Assembly (NCBI GenBank): GCA_964471435.1
Contig: CAYYGA010000001.1
Span: 149,774 to 213,773, forward strand
Source of the DNA: Facklamia sp964471435
GTDB taxonomy: Bacteria; Bacillota; Bacilli; Lactobacillales; Aerococcaceae
Length of the DNA: 64,000 nt
Direction of reading: 5' to 3'
In this document: positions 49,167 through 58,889 of the stretch, piece after piece
How the letters are laid out: each line of letters begins with the position of its first letter
How positions within the stretch are numbered: position 1 is the first letter of the stretch
Notes under the pieces: generated by a model
Database searches by the model: none
What the model was told of the DNA's origin: nothing
Seen by the model: only the letters and a program-made list of their open reading frames with translations
Made by a program: the position numbers and the translations under genes

Positions 49167-52145
49167 TTATTCAACTGCTTTAAGCGCTTCTACCATGTTG
49201 ATATTTTTTATTTTGCGATGCATGATCAACATCACAGAACTAGAAAATAAGAAGGTTAAAACAAATGAAATCCCATATGAAACTAAACTAATTTCCGGAG
49301 CAAAAAGCATATTTGACATCTGCATTAATTTCATCAATACATATGTTAAGATTCTCCCTAAAATCAAGCCTAGTATCGAACCTAAAATCGTAATTACAAT
49401 TATCTCTTCATATATATACATCGTCACTTCTTGAGAATAAAAACCAAGCACTTTAATCGTCGACAGCTCCCGGATTCTTTCTTCGATATTTATATTAGTC
49501 AAATTGTATAAAACCACGAAAGCTAAAGCCGCTGCAGATATAATTAAAACAATTGTAATAATATTTAAGCTATCGGTGGCTTGGCTGGCGATGACTTCAA
49601 TAGTAGATAAATTAATAACTGTTAATATGTTGGGGATATCCGTAATTCGGTCTTCACTTTCACTTACATTTATATCCGAATGGTATTTAATATAAAAGGT
49701 ATTAGCTGACGGCTCTTCTTCCATTACTTCTTTATAGGTTTCAGGGGCTAAATAAATATAATGCAGCACATAATTTTCAACTACTCCTCCAACTTCAAAC
49801 TCATAGGACTGCGCATCCTCACTTAAATTCAGAGGTTCGCCTATGCCACTGTCAATTAACTCTGCCAGCCGTTCGGTAATTAAAGGTCCAGTTTCTTGTA
49901 AGTTTATAGAAGCTTCTGGATTATCCCGCCATCTTATATCGACAAACTCACGAAACTCTGCTTCTTCTGCTAAAGGAACCACTAAGCTAACCGCTTCACC
50001 GCTTACTTTTGAACTATCAACTTCCATCGGTCTAGTATGAACCGGCACAAGACCTTCAACAGCGGGATCTTCTAATACAGCTTGAAAAGATTCCTGCCGT
50101 TCAAAGTCAGATAAATCTTCTTCTAAATAAACCATTGCATTAAAGGGTTGAATATCGTCAAATTGATAGCCAACTACTCCCGATACTGTATCTGAAATGC
50201 CAAAACCAGTTACAATTAACATGGCGCAGCCCGCCACTCCAATTAAAGTCATCGAATTCCGCCCTTTATAACGGAAAAGATTACGAATAGTCATCTTTCG
50301 TCGAAAGTTTAAACGGTTCCAGATAAAATCTAATCTTTCCATAAAGATTTTTTTACCTTTTTTTGGAGGTTCCGGCTGTAACAATTGAGCGGGTGGCTGC
50401 TGCAGCATTTTCAAAGGAGTATAGATCGCTGGTATGATGGCACAAGCTAAAGCAATCAAGCCCACAATAATGTTCCATCTTCTTGAATGGCTGACAATAA
50501 TATTCTCTAGATAAAACATGGAGTTATAGGCTCCCAGCACGATAGGAGGGAAAATTAAGTACCCTAATACTAAACCGGCAATTACTCCTAATAAACCAGC
50601 TGTCCCGGCATAAAACAGAAATTTATATAGGACTTGTAAATTACTGTAGCCCATTTGTTTTAAAGTTCCCATATAATCTCTTTGTTCACTGGCCATTCTT
50701 TTGACGGTAGTGTATACAACTAAGATGGCAATTGCAAAAAAGAATACCGGAAAAATATTAGCAATCACATTTAACTTATCCGCATTTTCATAAAGAGAAG
50801 TATAAGCAGATAAATCTTGACGACTATTTACTGAATAGACAGGTTCTTCTAAATCATCAAGCGCCTGCTTTGCTTCACTCAATTCTAATTCTGCCTGTCG
50901 AAGAGCTGCCAAAGCTCCGGCTAGTTCATTGTTTAATCGAGTTTCTCCATAATTTAAAGCTTGTCGGCCATTTTGAAGTTCTAAAGCTCCCGCAAGTATT
51001 TCCAGCTCCCCTTCCTGCATCAACTGATTCCCTTCTTGTAAACTGGTTTGTTCAGTTTCCACAGTGGCTTCACTTTGGTCAGCTTGTCCTAACATCATAG
51101 CCGGATCTGTCATACCTAAATTTGCTTGTAATTCAAAAGCCTCCGCCTGGCTGGCAAAAAAAGCCTGCTGGTTAAGTGAAAATTCGCTTAAGCCTTGATT
51201 ATACTCCTCCGCCGCAACAGTTAAGTCTTCTTGGGCTTGATTTAAATCAAAGCTTTCTTCCTCTAAACTAACTAACCCGTCGTTCACCTTTATTTGTCCT
51301 TCATCAATCGTAGAAGAAATATCATTATAAGTATCCTCATAACGGGCTTGAGGTCTGTGCTCCAGCGTTTCTTCAAGCTTTTTTTGAACTTTTAGTAGTT
51401 CTTCTTCATACTCAGGAGAATAAGCTGCTAAGTTTTCGGTTGATTCGGACCAAAAGTACACTTCAGAATAAATATTACTTTCAATGACAGACTCTAACAC
51501 CACTCCAAAGGCGGTCACATTGCCTTCGCCTCGATTATTTCTTTCGAAATATAAAGGCGTCTGAACAAAACCTACAACTTCAAATTCATTTTGATTTAAA
51601 GTCGGAGCATCAACGGCTAAAACTGAATCTTCATACGCTTCATCATGTTCGATGGAATCTTCACTCACCACTGAGTCTACAGCCAACGTTATTGTGTCTC
51701 CTATATGGATTGGCTTGTCTAATGTATCGTTTAATAAATCGAGATATTTTGCATCTAAGGCAATTTCATTAGAATTTGAAGGCAACCGACCCTCTACAGG
51801 GCGATAAAAATCGATTGCTTGATTTTCTTCATATCCAAAAACTTTAATATTTTGTGTTCCCGGATTAATCGTAGTATAGATATTTTTTACCGCCTGCCAG
51901 TGAATGTTTTCTTGAGTTTCTAACAGCTCTAAATCTGTTTGATTGAGACCAACGGTTGATATTACTTTTCCGTCTGGCATATTATTTTTTTCATAATAGG
52001 TCCGGGCAGTTTCAACCATTGTTGGTCCAGTGGCTTTAATACCAATAAAAAAGGCCACTCCTAAAGTTATAATGGCAAAAATAGAGAGAAATCGGGCGAG
52101 TGAGTAGCGTATTTCACGAAAATTATCTTTCCATAAGGGAGTCAT
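49167..52145 (-). CDS. FtsX-like ABC transporter permease with long coiled-coil extracellular domain
   Basis: A 992-aa membrane protein of the FtsX/MacB permease class. One helix at residues 18-38 ('FLSIFAIITLGVAFFIGIK'), a large extracellular region, a Gln/Glu-rich coiled coil (about 280-435), then three helices near 465-590, a second extracellular domain and a final FtsX core (about 870-985) with 'VVLYNLTNINIEERIRELST' and 'MLIMHRKIKNINMVEALKAV'. It is cotranscribed with the MacB-type ATPase 29 bp upstream. Such transporters export lipids, peptides or sense antimicrobials; the cargo here is unknown. Confidence 0.92.
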   Translation of the reverse strand: MTPLWKDNFREIRYSLARFLSIFAIITLGVAFFIGIKATGPTMVETARTYYEKNNMPDGKVISTVGLNQTDLELLETQENIHWQAVKNIYTTINPGTQNIKVFGYEENQAIDFYRPVEGRLPSNSNEIALDAKYLDLLNDTLDKPIHIGDTITLAVDSVVSEDSIEHDEAYEDSVLAVDAPTLNQNEFEVVGFVQTPLYFERNNRGEGNVTAFGVVLESVIESNIYSEVYFWSESTENLAAYSPEYEEELLKVQKKLEETLEHRPQARYEDTYNDISSTIDEGQIKVNDGLVSLEEESFDLNQAQEDLTVAAEEYNQGLSEFSLNQQAFFASQAEAFELQANLGMTDPAMMLGQADQSEATVETEQTSLQEGNQLMQEGELEILAGALELQNGRQALNYGETRLNNELAGALAALRQAELELSEAKQALDDLEEPVYSVNSRQDLSAYTSLYENADKLNVIANIFPVFFFAIAILVVYTTVKRMASEQRDYMGTLKQMGYSNLQVLYKFLFYAGTAGLLGVIAGLVLGYLIFPPIVLGAYNSMFYLENIIVSHSRRWNIIVGLIALACAIIPAIYTPLKMLQQPPAQLLQPEPPKKGKKIFMERLDFIWNRLNFRRKMTIRNLFRYKGRNSMTLIGVAGCAMLIVTGFGISDTVSGVVGYQFDDIQPFNAMVYLEEDLSDFERQESFQAVLEDPAVEGLVPVHTRPMEVDSSKVSGEAVSLVVPLAEEAEFREFVDIRWRDNPEASINLQETGPLITERLAELIDSGIGEPLNLSEDAQSYEFEVGGVVENYVLHYIYLAPETYKEVMEEEPSANTFYIKYHSDINVSESEDRITDIPNILTVINLSTIEVIASQATDSLNIITIVLIISAAALAFVVLYNLTNINIEERIRELSTIKVLGFYSQEVTMYIYEEIIVITILGSILGLILGRILTYVLMKLMQMSNMLFAPEISLVSYGISFVLTFLFSSSVMLIMHRKIKNINMVEALKAVE

Positions 52146-52174
52146 TTATCCCATCCTTTCTAGTTTTATTTTTT

Positions 52175-52876
52175 CTACCAATGTAACTCCATCACATCAA
52201 CTGCCTGCTCATTTAAATAGGTTTCTTCTACCTTGCCATTACGAATCTTAATCACCCGGTCTGCCATATCAGCAATTACGGTATTGTGGGTGATAACGAC
52301 GACTGTTGTATCTGTCTCATGACAGGTCTCTTGTAAAAGTTGAAGAATTTGTTTGCCTGTTTCGTAATCCAGTGCTCCCGTAGGTTCATCGCACAAAAGA
52401 AGTTTAGGCTGCCCGGCTAAGGCACGGGCAATCGAAACCCTTTGTTGTTCCCCACCGGATAGTTGAGCAGGAAAATTATCTTTTCGGTCATCCAGACCTG
52501 TTTCTTTTAAAATATCATCTGCAGCCACACCGCTTTGAGCTATATTTACCATTAATTCAACATTTTCATGAGCGGTCAAGTTAGGTACGAGATTATAATT
52601 TTGAAAGACAAACCCAACATTATGACGTCTAAAGGTAGTTAGTTCCTTTGAATTATAGCCAGCTATATTTTCGCCATCGATGATTACTTTACCTGATGTA
52701 GCCGAATCCATACCGCCTAAAATATTTAAAGTAGTGGATTTGCCGGCACCCGAAGGTCCAAGAATTACAACGAATTCTCCTTTTTCAATTTCGAAAGAGA
52801 CTCCATCATTTGCCCTAGTTACTACTTCTCCTTGCCGATATTCTTTTACTACATCATCCAATTCAATATATGCCAT
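52175..52876 (-). CDS. ABC transporter ATPase, MacB/LolD-type
   Basis: A 233-aa ATPase with Walker A 'LGPSGAGKSTTLNIL', Q-loop 'VGFVFQNYNLVPNLTA', signature 'QLSGGEQQRVSIARALAG' and Walker B 'LLLCDEPTGALDY'. It is the partner of the FtsX-like permease, which follows 29 bp later. ATG behind GAGGAGG. The RlmI-like gene lies 17 bp upstream, so all three may be cotranscribed. Confidence 0.94.
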   Translation of the reverse strand: MAYIELDDVVKEYRQGEVVTRANDGVSFEIEKGEFVVILGPSGAGKSTTLNILGGMDSATSGKVIIDGENIAGYNSKELTTFRRHNVGFVFQNYNLVPNLTAHENVELMVNIAQSGVAADDILKETGLDDRKDNFPAQLSGGEQQRVSIARALAGQPKLLLCDEPTGALDYETGKQILQLLQETCHETDTTVVVITHNTVIADMADRVIKIRNGKVEETYLNEQAVDVMELHW

Positions 52877-52893
52877 ACTTCCTCCTCATTTAT

Positions 52894-54084
52894 TTAAGCA
52901 CAATAATAAACTAAAACTTTCAAATACTGACTTTCAAAATCTGAACTTGCAGGGAAATCCTGCGGTAACTCGAAGCTTTGAATCAACTGGATTTGCCGGC
53001 CGCTTTCCCCTGCAACTTTATTAATATCTTCTTGAAAAGCTTCACGGTGATATAAACTGTGATTTGTCGATAATATGCACAAGCCTCCAGGTGCTGTGAT
53101 TTGAAAAAGATCTTCGGCTAATTTTTTATAATCATTCAAAGCTGAGAAAGTGTACTGCTTTGTACGCGCAAAGCTGGGAGGATCACAAACTACTATATCG
53201 AAGCTTAAGCTATTTCTTTTAGCATAAGCAATATAGTCAAAGACATCCATAATCCTAATTTGATGCCGGTCATTTTTATAATCAATACTATTCAATTCAA
53301 AATTGCGCTGCGTCATCTCGACGGATCGATTTGCAATATCAACACTAACAGTTTCAGGGGCTCCTCCCACAGCAGCTGCTACAGAAAAAGCTCCTGTATA
53401 TGAAAATAAATTCAACAGTTTTAATCCTTGCGCTTGAGTACGAATAAAGTCCCGCACTTCACGTTGATCAAAAAAGAGACCCGTCATCCAGTCTTCTCCT
53501 AAATAACATGCATAGTGAATGCCATTTTCTTTAACGATGAGCTCATCATCTGCTTTCACTCCCCAGATGTGTTCGATAGAAACTTCTTCATCAGCTAATT
53601 CAAAACGTTTAGTTTGATAAATACCTTTTATATCTAATCCACAATTTTTTAAGGCCTCTAGCCACCAGTCCAGATATAAAAACATTCCCCTTGAATACCA
53701 GGTCAATTGAAGATAAGAGTCGTACCAATCAATAGTTAAGCCTCCCACTCCATCTCCTTCCCCATTGTAAAGTCGAAAAGCAGTAGTGTCTGTGGAAGTT
53801 AGAAGCGGTGACCTTCTATCGATTGCTTCTTGTAAAAAATAATTGATTAATTCAGGAGACCAATAGCTTTGGGTATCTAGGGCAAAAACCCATGCAAAGC
53901 CTTTATTCTGCCTTCCTACAATGGCCTGGCCTGTAAAGGTTTGGGCGGCATCACTAATAAAAATGATTAACCCCTCCTTAGCTGTTTCAATATCTTTCGG
54001 ATTTTCAAAATCATCTAATTTAATTAAGCTTCCTCCAGCTTGGATACGCTCGGAAGCTCTTTGAGTTAAACGGAATCGTTTCAT
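52894..54084 (-). CDS. Class I SAM-dependent rRNA-methyltransferase-like protein (RlmI family)
   Basis: A 396-aa protein with an N-terminal PUA-like domain ('SERIQAGGSLIKLDDFENPK'), a middle region 'RLYNGEGDGVGGLTIDWYDS', and a C-terminal Rossmann methyltransferase with SAM motif 'LLNLFSYTGAFSVAAAVGGA' and catalytic 'DIVVCDPPSFARTK'. This is the layout of 23S rRNA m5C methyltransferase RlmI. The start is ATG 54084, nine bases past GAAGGA; an ATG three codons earlier touches the ribosome site. Target rRNA is inferred from the family. Confidence 0.9.
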   Translation of the reverse strand: MKRFRLTQRASERIQAGGSLIKLDDFENPKDIETAKEGLIIFISDAAQTFTGQAIVGRQNKGFAWVFALDTQSYWSPELINYFLQEAIDRRSPLLTSTDTTAFRLYNGEGDGVGGLTIDWYDSYLQLTWYSRGMFLYLDWWLEALKNCGLDIKGIYQTKRFELADEEVSIEHIWGVKADDELIVKENGIHYACYLGEDWMTGLFFDQREVRDFIRTQAQGLKLLNLFSYTGAFSVAAAVGGAPETVSVDIANRSVEMTQRNFELNSIDYKNDRHQIRIMDVFDYIAYAKRNSLSFDIVVCDPPSFARTKQYTFSALNDYKKLAEDLFQITAPGGLCILSTNHSLYHREAFQEDINKVAGESGRQIQLIQSFELPQDFPASSDFESQYLKVLVYYCA

Positions 54085-54174
54085 TTTAATCATTCCTTCT
54101 CTTAGTTTAAATACTTAGTTTAAGTAACTTCTTTAATATAACGTCATTTATATGAAGGTGCAGCATTTTTTTGA

Positions 54175-54242
54175 TAAAAAAACCAAACACTTTTACATTT
54201 GACAGCTTACAAATATCAGCCGCAACATGCTAGGTGATTGGT
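54175..54242 (-). terminator. Possible terminator after the secreted unknown-protein gene
   Basis: ACCAA-CAC and GTG-TTGGT (arms about 54182-54190 and 54234-54242) can pair, and on the minus strand a run of T follows at 54175-54181. The loop is long and the stem is interrupted, so this is a weak call. Confidence 0.4.
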
Positions 54243-54252
54243 CAATCTAAAG

Positions 54253-55428
54253 CTAGTTATGATCTTGCAGTAACTGTTCCAAGTAATAATCTGCTTCTGA
54301 ACTGGACATTTTTTTTACATCTTTGAGCTGAGGCACCCCTTTTTCAGTAGGTGAAATTTCATATTCAATCCGCATATGATTGGTGGAAAGTTGTGCAGAT
54401 CCTTCACTGAATAAGTTAAAGTCAACATTTTCAATCATCCCTTCTAAAGCAATTGCATACTGCTTTAAATCAGAATCATAAATAATTTCCACTTTGGTCA
54501 ACTTCTCCATTAAACCTACACTGGACAGGCCCATCTTCTTGTCGAATTTGGGTGCTGCAGCCCTGACATTTAATTCCGGATAAGGAGCTAAAAGTGATTC
54601 AGTAATATCTGATGATATATCTACTGAAAAATTCAAAAAAGCTTCTTCTTCATTAAAGTTTATTAAATGGTTTGATTGATTATCCAATGGGACGAAGTTT
54701 CGTTTAGATGTTGTCGCTGTTTGTAAATCATAGGCATAACTATACGATAAGTTAAAAAAACTCTCATTCCCAAAAAACTGCCTTGGAATTTCTAATCGTT
54801 CAACCGTTAAACTATAAACTGAATCTTCTTCCTCCAATAATGCCGGGTCTATAGAAGCTAATTTTAACTCATCCGGCAGCACTAACAAGGCTTCTAAAGG
54901 ATGACGATTTAAACCGACTGTTTGAATATCAGCAGGCTGTACTTGGACATAATAGTCTTCCAGTCCGGACAATTCTTCTTCGAATTTATAAGTAAAAAAA
55001 GGCTGTTTAAAAAAGGCCAAGCTTTGAAGTAGTTTAAACTGCTGTACGTATGCTATATCATAGCGCTGATAGGTAAGAAAATTAAAGGAAGCTTTTTGAG
55101 GATAATACTCCGAAAAATAATAGTTTACTTCTCCGGCTAAATCTCCCGTCTCGTTATCTCCAATGAGTGTAATCTCACCTGCTTTTTTCTTGCTGTCTAA
55201 ATTCGTCCATTTTATATTTATTTGATACTGTTCCAGTTCCCGCAATTTTTCCAGGTCTGACAAAAAGTTTTCTAATATTTCTTCATTTTCATTTTCTGCC
55301 GTACTTAGAGTAGAAGTTGGGCGGTTTCCTTGTTCTGTAAGAGTGCCATTTGACACTGCAACTACTTCAAGACCAGAAAATACGCTCAATATCATTACTA
55401 GAGTCAGCAGCTTTATTACTTGTTTCAT
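54253..55428 (-). CDS. Secreted protein of unknown function
   Basis: A 391-aa exported protein. The start is ATG 55428 behind AGGTGAGA; an in-frame start 11 codons earlier lacks a ribosome site. The signal peptide is 'MKQVIKLLTLVMILSVFSGL', cut near 'VVAVSNG', with no lipobox or LPxTG. The mature part is polar and strand-rich, with recurrent segments such as 'YQINIKWTNLDSKKKAGEIT', 'AGEVNYYFSEYYPQKASFNF' and 'KVEIIYDSDLKQYAIALEG'. No domain is recognised. It stands alone between the RlmI-like gene and the symporter gene. Confidence 0.75.
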   Translation of the reverse strand: MKQVIKLLTLVMILSVFSGLEVVAVSNGTLTEQGNRPTSTLSTAENENEEILENFLSDLEKLRELEQYQINIKWTNLDSKKKAGEITLIGDNETGDLAGEVNYYFSEYYPQKASFNFLTYQRYDIAYVQQFKLLQSLAFFKQPFFTYKFEEELSGLEDYYVQVQPADIQTVGLNRHPLEALLVLPDELKLASIDPALLEEEDSVYSLTVERLEIPRQFFGNESFFNLSYSYAYDLQTATTSKRNFVPLDNQSNHLINFNEEEAFLNFSVDISSDITESLLAPYPELNVRAAAPKFDKKMGLSSVGLMEKLTKVEIIYDSDLKQYAIALEGMIENVDFNLFSEGSAQLSTNHMRIEYEISPTEKGVPQLKDVKKMSSSEADYYLEQLLQDHN

Positions 55429-55584
55429 CTTCTCACCTATTCTCAGGATGTTAACCTTCATTATAAACCAAATACTTTAAATAAACTATAATTACAAAAC
55501 AGATTAATAAAGCTTTTGATTATTTAAAAGGTATTGAATAAATGCTTAAAACTACCACTAAAAAATGATTTCCCAAAAAGAAAA

Positions 55585-55618
55585 AACTTCCCAATCAGTA
55601 TTGACTGATCAGGAAGTT
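55585..55618 (-). terminator. Intrinsic terminator after the alanine symporter gene
   Basis: AACTTCC..ATCAGT (from 55585) pairs with ACTGAT..GGAAGTT (to 55618), with a two-base internal loop, and T-rich sequence follows on the minus strand. Confidence 0.88.
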
Positions 55619-55638
55619 AATTTCATTAAATAGTATTC

Positions 55639-57129
55639 TTAATTTACTTCAAATGATTCTTCAGCGGCATTTCTTTTTTGTGCTTCAGGTGAAAGATTAG
55701 GTGATTCATATTTGTAATCCCAACTTAAGTTTTCCATACCAAATTTCTCTACTTGAGCATCATAGTCATCCAATACTTTTCTCGACTCACGGGAAAGAAG
55801 GACGATAGCAATAATGTTAGGTAAAGCCATTAATCCCATTGCAAGATCCGCTAAATCCCAGACGATTCCTGCACCTGCAACTGAACCTAAACCAATTGAA
55901 ACAATCGCTACTAATTTAAATGCTTTCACAACATTTTTATTGTCGAAAATGAACTTCACATTTGATTCTGCAAAAAAATACCAACCAACAATAGTAGTTA
56001 AAGAGAAGGCTGATAGAGAGAATGAAAGGAAGGATTCACCAATGACACCAAACTGATTGTTAAAAGCTGTTTGGGTCATAATTTGTGCATAATCAGTAAC
56101 TTCCGCTGCTGTAGATCCTGCCATACCTGCAATAACTTCTGTTCCATAAGCCCCTGTTAACATGTTGATTAAAACAGTAGCTATACAGATAATGAAGGTT
56201 GCAATTAAAACACCAATCATTGCAATAAATCCTTGTTCGGCCGGGTGTTTTGTGATAGCTACGGCGTGAGAGTGTGGCGTTGAACCCATACCTGCTTCGT
56301 TTGAGAAGAGTCCACGAGATAAACCAAGTCTTACTGCATGCTGCATACCGATACCTAAAGCACCACCGGCTATCGCTTGAGGGTTAAATGCTCCTGTAAT
56401 GATTAAACGCAGAGCTGGAAGCACCATATTTAAGTTTAAAACAACTACGATTAACGCAGCTACTACATAAGCAAACGCCATAACTGGTACAACAACTTCA
56501 GAGAATTTACCAATTCTATCCATTCCACCAACTAAAATCCAAATAACGATAGCCATTAAAACAACAGTCATAATAGTCTCATTAACACCGAAAGCTGAAT
56601 TAACTGATGTAATGATAGAGTTAGATTGAACCATAATACCTACGATTCCCAACCCTAAAATAGAAAAAATAGCAAAGATATAAGCCAGCCATTTTTGTTT
56701 TAAACCATTTTTAATATAATAAGCAGGTCCTCCTACGAGTTGACCGTCTTCATCACGCTCGCGGAACACTTGTGCAAGAGAAGCTTCACCAAAAATAGTA
56801 GCCATTCCGAAGAATCCGGAAACCAGCATCCATAATGCAGCACCTGGACCCCCAACACCAATAGCAGTTGCAACCCCAACAATATTACCTGTACCCACTT
56901 GAGCTGCTACCGCTGTTGACAGGGATTGAAATGGGGTCATTCCGCCTGGCTGAGCCGGAACCTTATTAATAATATCATGAATCATACGTTTTAAAGCTGG
57001 AAACACACGTGAGAATTGAGGAAATTTCAAGAGGACCGTCATATATGCCCCTACTCCTACTAAAGCAAACAATAAAATATAATTCCATAAAAAGTCACGT
57101 AATGTTATAACAATTGAACCAAAATCCAT
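55639..57129 (-). CDS. Amino acid carrier, alanine/glycine:cation symporter (AGCS) family
   Basis: A 496-aa membrane protein with about eleven helices. The family signature region 'GGMTPFQSLSTAVAAQVGTG' followed by 'NIVGVATAIGVGGPGAALWM' is intact, as is 'SRGLFSNEAGMGSTPHSHA'. These transporters import alanine or glycine with Na+ or H+. It is monocistronic, with its own terminator. Nothing unusual was seen. Confidence 0.95.
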   Translation of the reverse strand: MDFGSIVITLRDFLWNYILLFALVGVGAYMTVLLKFPQFSRVFPALKRMIHDIINKVPAQPGGMTPFQSLSTAVAAQVGTGNIVGVATAIGVGGPGAALWMLVSGFFGMATIFGEASLAQVFRERDEDGQLVGGPAYYIKNGLKQKWLAYIFAIFSILGLGIVGIMVQSNSIITSVNSAFGVNETIMTVVLMAIVIWILVGGMDRIGKFSEVVVPVMAFAYVVAALIVVVLNLNMVLPALRLIITGAFNPQAIAGGALGIGMQHAVRLGLSRGLFSNEAGMGSTPHSHAVAITKHPAEQGFIAMIGVLIATFIICIATVLINMLTGAYGTEVIAGMAGSTAAEVTDYAQIMTQTAFNNQFGVIGESFLSFSLSAFSLTTIVGWYFFAESNVKFIFDNKNVVKAFKLVAIVSIGLGSVAGAGIVWDLADLAMGLMALPNIIAIVLLSRESRKVLDDYDAQVEKFGMENLSWDYKYESPNLSPEAQKRNAAEESFEVN

Positions 57130-57488
57130 AATTTTCTCCTTATCTGATTAACAGTTTAATTTTGTTTATCTTGACTATTTTTATAAACACCTTGAGCATC
57201 TTATTTTTTTACCGATAAAAAGCTCTTTTTATTTATATAAATATTATATACTCACCTCAATATTTAAGTAATAGCTTACATTACTATAAGTTTATTAACT
57301 AACTTGCATTACTTTAACATAAAAGAAAAAAGTGGACAACGGTTTCAAGAAAAACCACGTGAAAAAAAGTTTATAATTTATCCACCAAAAGCAACATTTT
57401 TTCACTGAACCTCTATAAACATTATTAACACTGGCTTTTAAAGGTGTAAATTTTATTTTAAAACAAGTTAAATTTATCACATAACAAA
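57130..57488. other. Intergenic region upstream of the symporter gene
   Basis: About 360 bp of very AT-rich DNA containing the symporter's promoter region and poly-A/T stretches. A 61-codon frame (57295-57480, minus) has no ribosome site and AT-driven composition, so it is not called. No riboswitch is recognised. Confidence 0.5.
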
Positions 57489-57512
57489 AAAAGATAGCGA
57501 AAAGCTATCTTT
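57489..57512 (-). terminator. Intrinsic terminator after tRNA-Leu
   Basis: AAAAGATAGC (57489-57498) pairs with GCTATCTTT (57504-57512) around GAAAA; on the minus strand it ends in TTTTTTT. Confidence 0.88.
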
Positions 57513-57554
57513 ACATTCTAAATTAAACTTTATAAAACTTCTGTTCTATAGTTA

Positions 57555-57637
57555 TGCGGCCGAGAAGACTCGAACTTCCACAGGGTTTCCCCCACCAGCC
57601 CCTCAAGCTGGCGCGTCTGCCATTCCGCCACGACCGC
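57555..57637 (-). tRNA. tRNA-Leu (anticodon GAG)
   Basis: An 83-nt class II tRNA on the minus strand. The acceptor stem GCGGTCG pairs with CGGCCGC (one G-U); the anticodon arm is CCAGC-TTGAGGG-GCTGG with anticodon GAG; the long variable arm GGGGGAAACCC follows; the T arm contains GTTCGAGT. The discriminator base is A. The CCA end is not encoded (the next bases are TAA), so it must be added after transcription. It reads CUU/CUC Leu codons and is followed by a terminator. Confidence 0.95.
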
Positions 57638-57779
57638 TTTATTATTGAGAATAATACTTTTAAGATGAAATATAAAGAAATCATTTAAAGGTATGAGCTC
57701 AACAGATTCTTATTCTATCATCAAATTTTGATAATTTCAAGGTGAATTAGATAGCTTAAACACTTGATTAGAAAACAAA

Positions 57780-57806
57780 CCCTGACAAGTATCACACTTC
57801 TCAGGG
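57780..57806 (-). terminator. Intrinsic terminator after the SDR gene
   Basis: CCCTGA-C-AAGT (57780-57790) pairs with ACTT-C-TCAGGG (57796-57806) with one mismatch, and TTTGTTTT follows on the minus strand. Confidence 0.8.
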
Positions 57807-57823
57807 CCTTCTGTGTTATAAAA

Positions 57824-58600
57824 TTAAGCTGTAGCCTGCATACCACCATCAATAGTGTATTGTGATCCGGTAATGAACTTACTCTTATCGGATGCTAAAA
57901 ATAAAATTAAGTCCGCAATTTCTTCACTCTCAGCATACCGACCTAAAGGAATTGCATTTTCATACGCTTTTTGAGCTCCTGCCACATCATCAGGATTAGC
58001 CTGTGATTCGATTGCTCTCATCATTTCATTATTTACAGGCGCTGGATGGACTGAATTAACACGCACTCCTGCTTTAGCATATTCAAGGGCTGCTGTTTTA
58101 GTCATACCGACTACAGCATGTTTAGAAGCTCCATAGGCTACCATCGTAGGCGTCCCCATTAAACCAGCTCCGGAAGAAGTATTAACCACACTGCCAGATC
58201 CTTTCTCAGCCATTACAGGAAGAACATATTTTAACCCTAAGAATACCCCGGTCGAGTTAATTCTCATCACTGTTTCAAATTCCTCCAGACTGGTTTCAGC
58301 CAACGGTTTATTAGGGCCATTGATACCTGCATTATTGTGAAAGAAGTCAATTTTACCAAATTTATCTACTGTAGTGTTTACATAGTTTTTGACATCTTCT
58401 TCTTTTGAAACATCTGCTTTAATAGTAAGAACTTCTCCTAATCCACTTAGTTCCTCTTTTACTTTTTCCAGGGCCTCTTCATTTATATCAACAATGGCTA
58501 CTTTTCCTCCTTCTTCAAGGAATTTCTTAGCCGTTTCCTTTCCAATTCCTCCGCTGCCGCCAGTAATTAAAGCGATTTTATCTTGAAATCTCTTATTCAT
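57824..58600 (-). CDS. Short-chain dehydrogenase/reductase
   Basis: A 258-aa classical SDR. It has the cofactor loop 'ALITGGSGGIGKETAK' (TGxxxGIG), the Asp of 'VAIVDINEEALEK' favouring NAD, the structural 'HNNAGINGP', and the catalytic Ser-Tyr-Lys in 'VNTSSGAGLM' and 'VAYGASKHAV'. The C-terminal 'GSQYTIDGGMQATA' is standard. The start is ATG 58600 behind AAAAGGAGG; a frame reaching 58672 adds 24 residues without a ribosome site. Substrate unknown; it stands alone. Confidence 0.94.
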   Translation of the reverse strand: MNKRFQDKIALITGGSGGIGKETAKKFLEEGGKVAIVDINEEALEKVKEELSGLGEVLTIKADVSKEEDVKNYVNTTVDKFGKIDFFHNNAGINGPNKPLAETSLEEFETVMRINSTGVFLGLKYVLPVMAEKGSGSVVNTSSGAGLMGTPTMVAYGASKHAVVGMTKTAALEYAKAGVRVNSVHPAPVNNEMMRAIESQANPDDVAGAQKAYENAIPLGRYAESEEIADLILFLASDKSKFITGSQYTIDGGMQATA

Positions 58601-58788
58601 AATCTGCCTCCTTTTACGTATATATCTAATTGTAAGCGTTTTAATTATGAAGATATGTTCTGAAACCAACATTATTCTTTTTTTCTTTTATTATTTGAAA
58701 AATAAAACAATACATAGTCCGTTTATATGCACTTTTAAAGAAGTCAGTTAAAAATTATAATAAGTCTGATTAATAGTTTAAATAAAAT

Positions 58789-58852
58789 AAATATACTAAG
58801 ATGAGCAGGCAGCACCTGGATGGGTAGTCTGCTTACTAATCTTAGTATATTT
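58789..58852 (-). terminator. Intrinsic terminator after tex
   Basis: AAATATACTAAGAT (58789-58802) pairs perfectly with ATCTTAGTATATTT (58839-58852), with an inner GAGCAG/CTGCTT extension. It lies between tex and the SDR gene on the same strand. Confidence 0.85.
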
Positions 58853-58889
58853 TCTAAATATAAATTGATTTATCCTGTCTTCTTATTAT

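Noticed and set aside
57295..57480. A 61-codon minus-strand frame in the spacer upstream of the symporter.
   Set aside because: There is no ribosome site, composition is AT-driven and no family pattern is seen.
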